Below are positions 21,844 through 25,648 of a DNA stretch of 25,648 nt, piece after piece (the first letter of the stretch is position 1; every line of letters begins with the position of its first letter). The notes under the pieces are model-generated. The model had not been told where the DNA came from. It did no database searches and was given only the letters and a program-made list of their open reading frames with translations. This DNA is from DATGHS01 sp035307785 (GTDB lineage Bacteria > Planctomycetota > Planctomycetia > Gemmatales > Gemmataceae), in NCBI GenBank assembly GCA_035307785.1, contig DATGHS010000286.1, forward strand, positions 1-25,648. Direction: 5' to 3'. The position numbers and the translations under genes are program-made.

Positions 21844-22299
21844 ATGGCCAATATGAACCCCAACAAACATAACGAGGGTCACAAGAGCGATATGGAAGAA
21901 CGTGTCGGCGGGATGGCCACCGGCGTGGCGGACAAGGCCAGCGAGACGGCGTCGAAAGTCGGCGACCGTGCTCAAGAGATGGCTTCGTCAGCCATGCACA
22001 AAGCCAAGGACGTGGCCGGCAAGGCGGAAGAACGCACAGATAAAGCTCTCGGCAACGTGGGCAGCGGCATGCAGTCGCTGGCCGGCACCATTCGCGAGAA
22101 GGCGCCGCACGAGGGCTTCCTCGGTACGGCCTCTTCGCGTGTTGCCGAAACGCTCGATAGCGGCGGCCGTTACTTGCAGGAGCAAGGGATTAGCGGCTTG
22201 GCCGACGACCTTACCGACGTGATTCGCCGCAATCCAATCCCCGCGATTTTCGTGGGCGTTGCCTGCGGTTTCCTGCTGGCTCGCGCATTTCGGAGGTAA
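21844..22299 (+). CDS. DUF883/ElaB-like, LEA-like membrane-anchored protein
   Basis: This 151-residue protein has a long hydrophilic helical region with LEA-like repeats (VADKASETASKVGDRAQEMA, then SSAMHKAKDVAGKAEERT, about 28-66). It ends in one transmembrane helix with the DUF883 pattern RRNPIPAIFVGVACGFLLAR (128-147). In E. coli, ElaB and YqjD of this group are tail-anchored and bind ribosomes in stationary phase; a similar role is only inferred. AAGGAG lies 8 nt before ATG 21844. It is the first gene of a four-gene operon. Confidence 0.82.
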   Translation: MANMNPNKHNEGHKSDMEERVGGMATGVADKASETASKVGDRAQEMASSAMHKAKDVAGKAEERTDKALGNVGSGMQSLAGTIREKAPHEGFLGTASSRVAETLDSGGRYLQEQGISGLADDLTDVIRRNPIPAIFVGVACGFLLARAFRR

Positions 22300-22302
22300 G
22301 CC

Positions 22303-22710
22303 ATGGCTATGGTTCAAGATCATCCACCGGCCGCGAGCATGACCTCCCTGGTGGGAGGAATCATCGGCGACGCCGAGGAATTGATCAAGCAACAGTTGAC
22401 CCTGTTCCGCTCGGAAATTCGCGAGGAATTCCGCAAAGCGCAGGAAGCCGCCATCATGCTGGCAATCGGCGTCGGGGTCCTGCTTATCGGCGTGCTGATC
22501 CTGGAATTGATGCTGCCCTTGCTGTTGAACTGGCTCTGGCCCGTGATACCGCTGTGGGTTTGCTTTGCCATCATCGGTGGCATTCACACGATTGCCGGGA
22601 TCATCCTCTTGATGGTGGCGATCAAGGATTTCCGCGCCGTACATGCGGTTCCGGAGCGCTCGGTCGAAGCCCTAAGGGAGAATCTGCAATGGACGACTCA
22701 CCTGAAGTAA
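22303..22710 (+). CDS. DUF1469 (holin superfamily III-like) membrane protein
   Basis: This 135-residue protein has an amphipathic N-terminal helix (IIGDAEELIKQQLTLFRSEI, about 20-39) followed by two membrane helices (about 48-78 and 82-108), then a short charged tail. This is the layout of DUF1469/YqjE proteins, named after phage holins but found in stress operons. It starts 3 nt after the preceding stop behind GGAGG, and its last 22 nt overlap the next gene, so the genes are cotranslated. Confidence 0.88.
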   Translation: MAMVQDHPPAASMTSLVGGIIGDAEELIKQQLTLFRSEIREEFRKAQEAAIMLAIGVGVLLIGVLILELMLPLLLNWLWPVIPLWVCFAIIGGIHTIAGIILLMVAIKDFRAVHAVPERSVEALRENLQWTTHLK

Positions 22711-23327
22711 TTCGCCAGCATATGGAAGAAACCCGGGCATCGCTCGCGGAAAAGCTCGAGACGCTCGAGGAGCAGGTGGTCGGAACCGTCCACGACGCGC
22801 GCCAGTCGGTGGCGGACACTGTCCAAAGCGTAAGGGATGCGTTTGACCTCAAACTCCAGGTCCAGCGCCATCCCTGGCCGGTCATGGGAGGTGCGGTTGC
22901 AGTTGGATTCGTGGCCGGCTCTTTGATCGAGGGCATCAGGCCGGTTTCCCGGCCGCCAGCGGCGCCGGCCGATTTGCGGCCGCACCACTGGCCGAGCATG
23001 AGCAACGGCAGCGCGGTTCCGCATCCGATGGGTGAGGAGTTGCGTTCCGCACCGGCGCCACAACCCGAAGCGAATGGGAAGTCGGATTGGCTCCATTCAC
23101 TCGCACAACAGTTTGCACCGGAAATCTCCAAGCTGAAAGGACTGGCAGTAGGAGCCGCAATGGGCGTGCTTCGGGAGATGCTGGCGACGTCGGTGCCGCC
23201 ACCGCTCCAACCTCAAGTGACCGATGTCTTTAACAACATAACGACGAAACTCGGCGGCGAACCCATTCGCGGTTCGCTTTTACAGAACGGACACAACCAA
23301 AGTTTTAGCGAAGGGAGAATGTCATGA
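22689..23327 (+). CDS. DUF3618 family membrane protein with extended C-terminus
   Basis: This 212-residue protein opens with the DUF3618 signature EVIRQHMEETRASLAEKLET (6-25), followed by a helix and one transmembrane segment (about 62-80, PWPVMGGAVAVGFVAGSLI). The tail of about 130 residues has a Pro-rich, disordered stretch and an amphipathic segment (LAQQFAPEISKLKGLAVGAA), possibly membrane-associated. ATG 22689 lies inside the preceding gene with AGGGAG upstream. The stop overlaps the CsbD start as ATGA. Confidence 0.85.
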   Translation: MDDSPEVIRQHMEETRASLAEKLETLEEQVVGTVHDARQSVADTVQSVRDAFDLKLQVQRHPWPVMGGAVAVGFVAGSLIEGIRPVSRPPAAPADLRPHHWPSMSNGSAVPHPMGEELRSAPAPQPEANGKSDWLHSLAQQFAPEISKLKGLAVGAAMGVLREMLATSVPPPLQPQVTDVFNNITTKLGGEPIRGSLLQNGHNQSFSEGRMS

Positions 23328-23515
23328 AGAGCGCAACCAAACAAAAATGGGATGGTCGCTGGGACCAGCTGAAAGGACGCGTCAAAAAACTCTGGGGCGA
23401 CATTACCGACGACGATATGAAGCGGGTCGAGGGTAATTACGATCGCATGGTCGGCCTGATCGAAGAAAAGACAGGCAAAACCCGCGAGGATATCGAACGT
23501 CAACTCAACGAGTAG
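23324..23515 (+). CDS. CsbD family stress protein
   Basis: This 63-residue protein matches CsbD-like proteins in length and pattern: KQKWDGRWDQLKGRVKKLWG, DITDDDMKRVEGNYDRMVGL, then IEEKTGKTREDIERQL. In Bacillus csbD is under general stress control by sigmaB; the molecular role is unknown. The start overlaps the DUF3618 stop by 4 nt. It is the last gene of the operon, followed by a clear terminator. Confidence 0.93.
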   Translation: MKSATKQKWDGRWDQLKGRVKKLWGDITDDDMKRVEGNYDRMVGLIEEKTGKTREDIERQLNE

Positions 23516-23548
23516 TTCCTCACTTTAATCTTCCAACGGATGGAAGGG

Positions 23549-23582
23549 AATGCCGCCGTTTCTGCGAAGGGACGGCGGCATT
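23549..23582 (+). terminator. Rho-independent terminator after csbD
   Basis: AATGCCGCCGT (23549-23559) and ACGGCGGCATT (23572-23582) pair perfectly over 11 bp with a 12-nt loop, followed by TGTTATT. It lies 33 nt after the csbD stop and 31 nt before the permease start. Confidence 0.85.
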
Positions 23583-23613
23583 TGTTATTCCTCGCTTCTT
23601 GTCGCGCACCGCA

Positions 23614-25419
23614 ATGACCCACCGCAATGTCACATCACTGGTCTTTCCGCTCCTGTTTTTGGTGCTCATTGTGGCAATTCTCTATTGGGCGCGGGTCATC
23701 CTGATGCCGGTCGCTTTTGCCGTGTTGCTGGCCTTCTTGATCAATCCGCTGGTCAACGGTTTCCAAAAACTGCGCCTCGGAAGAACCCCCGCCGTGCTGC
23801 TGGCGGTCTTGCTGGTGACCGGCTTTCTGGGAGTCCTCGGATGGGCAACCTTGAGACAGCTGCAAGCCCTGGCTCATGAGATACCGCAACATCGCGACAC
23901 TATCATTCGTAAAGTCGCCAGCCTGCATCGCACCGGCAGCGGCATGACTGGAAGCCTGGTCGAACTGATCAAGGATGTGGGCGACGAGTTGGAAACCGGC
24001 AGCCCCTTCAAGCCGCACAACAACAATGGAACGGAAGAACCAGTCCCGGTTGTGGTGCAACAGCCGAATACGCCCTCGAGCTTAAGCTGGTTTTCCATGC
24101 TGGCCGAGCCCGCCGTCGAGATTCTGGCCAAAGTCGTGCTGGTGTTCGGCTTGGTCATTTTCATGCTCATCTATCGGGAAGACCTGCGCAATCGCTTAAT
24201 CCAGTTGGCCGGAACCCAGCGTCTCAGCAGCACCACGCGCGCGATTGATGAATCGTCGCAACGCATTGGGCGATACTTGATTTTGCAATTGCTCGTCAAT
24301 TCGTGCTTCGCGCTGGCGCTCAGCCTGGGCCTCTGGATTCTGCACGTGCCGCACGCTCTATTCTGGGGAATCTTCGGCGGTTTGTTGCGCTATGTCCCGT
24401 ACGTCGGAACCTGGCTGGCAGCCACGGTTCTGATGGTTTTCACGCTGGCCGTGTTTCCCGGCTGGACCGAGCCGCTGCTCACATTTGGATTGTTCCTCCT
24501 GCTCGAACTTCCGACCTCCAACTTCGTCGAGCCCTTGCTATTCGGCAAAGGCACCGGAGTATCACCCGTCGGAGTTTTCGTGGCCGCGGCATTTTGGACC
24601 TGGCTATGGGGGCCGACCGGCCTGATTCTGGCGACGCCGATAACAGTCTGCTTCGTGGTGTTGGGAAAATACATTCCGCAATTGGAGGCACTCACGGTCC
24701 TGCTCAGCAGTGAGCGAGGCCTTGAAACGGACGTGAGTTTCTATCAGCGCCTGCTGGCTCACGATCAAGATGAAGCGACGAACCTGGTCGAAACCTTTGT
24801 GCAGAACCACCCCGCGGAGTCCGTATTTGACGAGATATTGGTGCCGGCACTCGTGCTGGCCAAGCACGATCGGCGCAACGGAGAGCTCAGTCGTCCAGAC
24901 GAAGAGCACATCCTTGGCGTAACGCGGCAGATTCTGGAAGACATCATTATTCCAACTTCCAGCGTACCCGCCGCCGGCGAGGATCAAGAACCAACGGTGG
25001 CACTGTATGGCTGCGCGGCCGAAGATGCCTTTGATGAACTTGGCCTCACAATGTTTCATCAACTGCTTGGACCATCGCCGTGGCCGATGCAGATGATCTC
25101 CGCCAATGCGCTCGTCGGTGAAACCGTAACCCAACTTCCACCGGGCCGGCGGGCCGTGGTGGTCATTGCGGCGTTGCCGCCGGGCGGCATTGCCCGGAGT
25201 CGCTACCTTTGCAAACGGCTTCGCAACAATCCGAATGTCCAAGTGTTGGTCGGCTGCTGGGGCTTGACCGACGAAGTGCAGGACACGCGGCAGCGTCTGT
25301 TGTCCGCTGGGGCAAACCATATTGGCACTTCGCTGATCGAGACGCGCGAGCAATTGAAACCGCTGCTGCAGGCCTTAAGCCGCGTGAAGCCGCTGCATGA
25401 AGTGGCGGCAGCGCGGTGA
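23614..25419 (+). CDS. AI-2E family permease with cobalamin-binding-like C-terminal tail
   Basis: This 601-residue protein has an AI-2E/PerM-type membrane part (about 1-355; FGGLLRYVPYVGTWLAATVL at 254-273, then FVEPLLFGKGTGVSPVGVFV at 304-323). The family includes exporters and Na+/H+ antiporters, so the substrate is open. The C-terminal 240 residues are unusual. A helical part (about 374-445; LVETFVQNHPAESVFDEILV, then PALVLAKHD) and an alpha/beta part (about 459-590; ELGLTMFHQLL, VVVIAALPPGGIARSRYL, VLVGCWG) resemble the two halves of B12-binding modules. The HxxG His that coordinates cobalamin is replaced (FDELG), so cofactor binding is doubtful. ATG 23614 was preferred to TTG 23599; neither has a good ribosome site. 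Confidence 0.87.
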   Translation: MTHRNVTSLVFPLLFLVLIVAILYWARVILMPVAFAVLLAFLINPLVNGFQKLRLGRTPAVLLAVLLVTGFLGVLGWATLRQLQALAHEIPQHRDTIIRKVASLHRTGSGMTGSLVELIKDVGDELETGSPFKPHNNNGTEEPVPVVVQQPNTPSSLSWFSMLAEPAVEILAKVVLVFGLVIFMLIYREDLRNRLIQLAGTQRLSSTTRAIDESSQRIGRYLILQLLVNSCFALALSLGLWILHVPHALFWGIFGGLLRYVPYVGTWLAATVLMVFTLAVFPGWTEPLLTFGLFLLLELPTSNFVEPLLFGKGTGVSPVGVFVAAAFWTWLWGPTGLILATPITVCFVVLGKYIPQLEALTVLLSSERGLETDVSFYQRLLAHDQDEATNLVETFVQNHPAESVFDEILVPALVLAKHDRRNGELSRPDEEHILGVTRQILEDIIIPTSSVPAAGEDQEPTVALYGCAAEDAFDELGLTMFHQLLGPSPWPMQMISANALVGETVTQLPPGRRAVVVIAALPPGGIARSRYLCKRLRNNPNVQVLVGCWGLTDEVQDTRQRLLSAGANHIGTSLIETREQLKPLLQALSRVKPLHEVAAAR

Positions 25420-25428
25420 TATTTTGCT

Positions 25429-25485
25429 GGAAGCGGAAGCGCAGCGAGGCCCGAAGCATCCGCGCCTCGCTGCGCTTCCGCCTCC
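25429..25485. terminator. Hairpin between convergent permease and hydrolase genes
   Basis: Arms 25429-25450 and 25464-25485 (22 nt, one mismatch, 13-nt loop) form a strong stem 9 nt after the permease stop. TTCTTGCG follows on the plus strand. It could serve both converging genes. Confidence 0.75.
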
Positions 25486-25518
25486 TTCTTGCGCTCTTCC
25501 CAGATGTGGGAGGAAAGA

Positions 25519-25647
25519 CTATTTCCTGGGTTCTGCCGGCGACAAGTACTTCGCCAAAAACCGGTACATCTCCGCGCGCGATTCCTTCGCTAATTTCGTA
25601 TCCAATCGGTTAAACTCATGCCCGCCGGGGGCGTCCTTGTAGACCTT
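25519..25647 (-). CDS. Alpha/beta hydrolase (prolyl-oligopeptidase/dienelactone-hydrolase type), C-terminal end
   Basis: Only the last 42 codons are in the window, ending at TAG 25519-25521. The read begins KVYKDAPGGHEFNRLDTKLA and closes RAEMYRFLAKYLSP. The GGHEF motif has the His and context of the catalytic His loop that follows strand 8 in S9-type and dienelactone-hydrolase-type enzymes, and the amphipathic last helix fits. Substrate and full length cannot be judged. It converges on the permease gene. Confidence 0.7.
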   Translation of the reverse strand, partial: KVYKDAPGGHEFNRLDTKLAKESRAEMYRFLAKYLSPAEPRK

Positions 25648-25648
25648 G

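Noticed and set aside
1..25648. CRISPR arrays, tRNA or rRNA genes, insertion sequences
   Set aside because: No spaced direct repeats, cloverleaf-type or rRNA segments, transposase frames or terminal repeats were recognised by eye.

Overview
The window looks like chromosomal DNA of a planctomycete (Pirellulales/Gemmatales-like). The main pointer is an 808-residue protein (504-2930) that joins an ECF sigma factor to a membrane segment, a TIGR03067-type domain and further exported-looking domains, an architecture typical of this phylum. Other pointers are a sigma/anti-sigma/PDZ operon, moderately high G+C, and short intergenic gaps with strong GGAGG-type ribosome sites. This assignment comes from gene content read by eye, not from a database search.

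Layout. 1-313: the end of a VapC/PIN-type toxin gene broken by an in-frame TAG. 504-2930: the membrane-tethered sigma factor. 2931-3649: a gene-poor gap with a sigma70-like promoter and a 12-bp tandem repeat. 3650-4675: a GHMP sugar kinase. 4733-7016: a three-gene operon (ECF sigma, membrane anti-sigma-like protein, double-PDZ exported protein). 7143-8729 (minus): RNase Y. 9304-9930 (minus): a multi-pass membrane protein. 10129-11001: a conserved-looking protein of unknown function. 11062-11517 (minus): a small secreted repeat protein. 11812-14708 (minus): proton-translocating transhydrogenase, with the alpha-2 and beta subunits fused.

15006-25419 is a dense set of small stress-type genes: universal stress protein, DUF2934, an endonuclease III homologue, an LTxxQ/Spy-like periplasmic protein, a basic KGG-type protein, a YghA-like dehydrogenase, a Cys-rich four-helix copper protein, an MgtC homologue with a frameshift, DUF3309, a YihY/BrkB membrane protein, and an operon of DUF883-like, DUF1469, DUF3618 and CsbD proteins. 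It ends with an AI-2E-type permease carrying a cobalamin-binding-like tail. The last bases hold the C-terminus of a convergent alpha/beta hydrolase.

The most interesting signal is regulatory. Between 11.5 and 21.7 kb, nine sites of the sigma54 (RpoN) -24/-12 form (TGGCAC-N5-TTGC) sit in the gaps in front of these genes. All have the same 5-nt spacer and the correct orientation, and they include two divergent pairs. Two are perfect over the ten core bases. This suggests the stress island is a sigma54 regulon that needs an enhancer-binding activator, rather than the ECF-type general stress control known from proteobacteria with similar gene sets. No enhancer-binding protein gene lies in the window.
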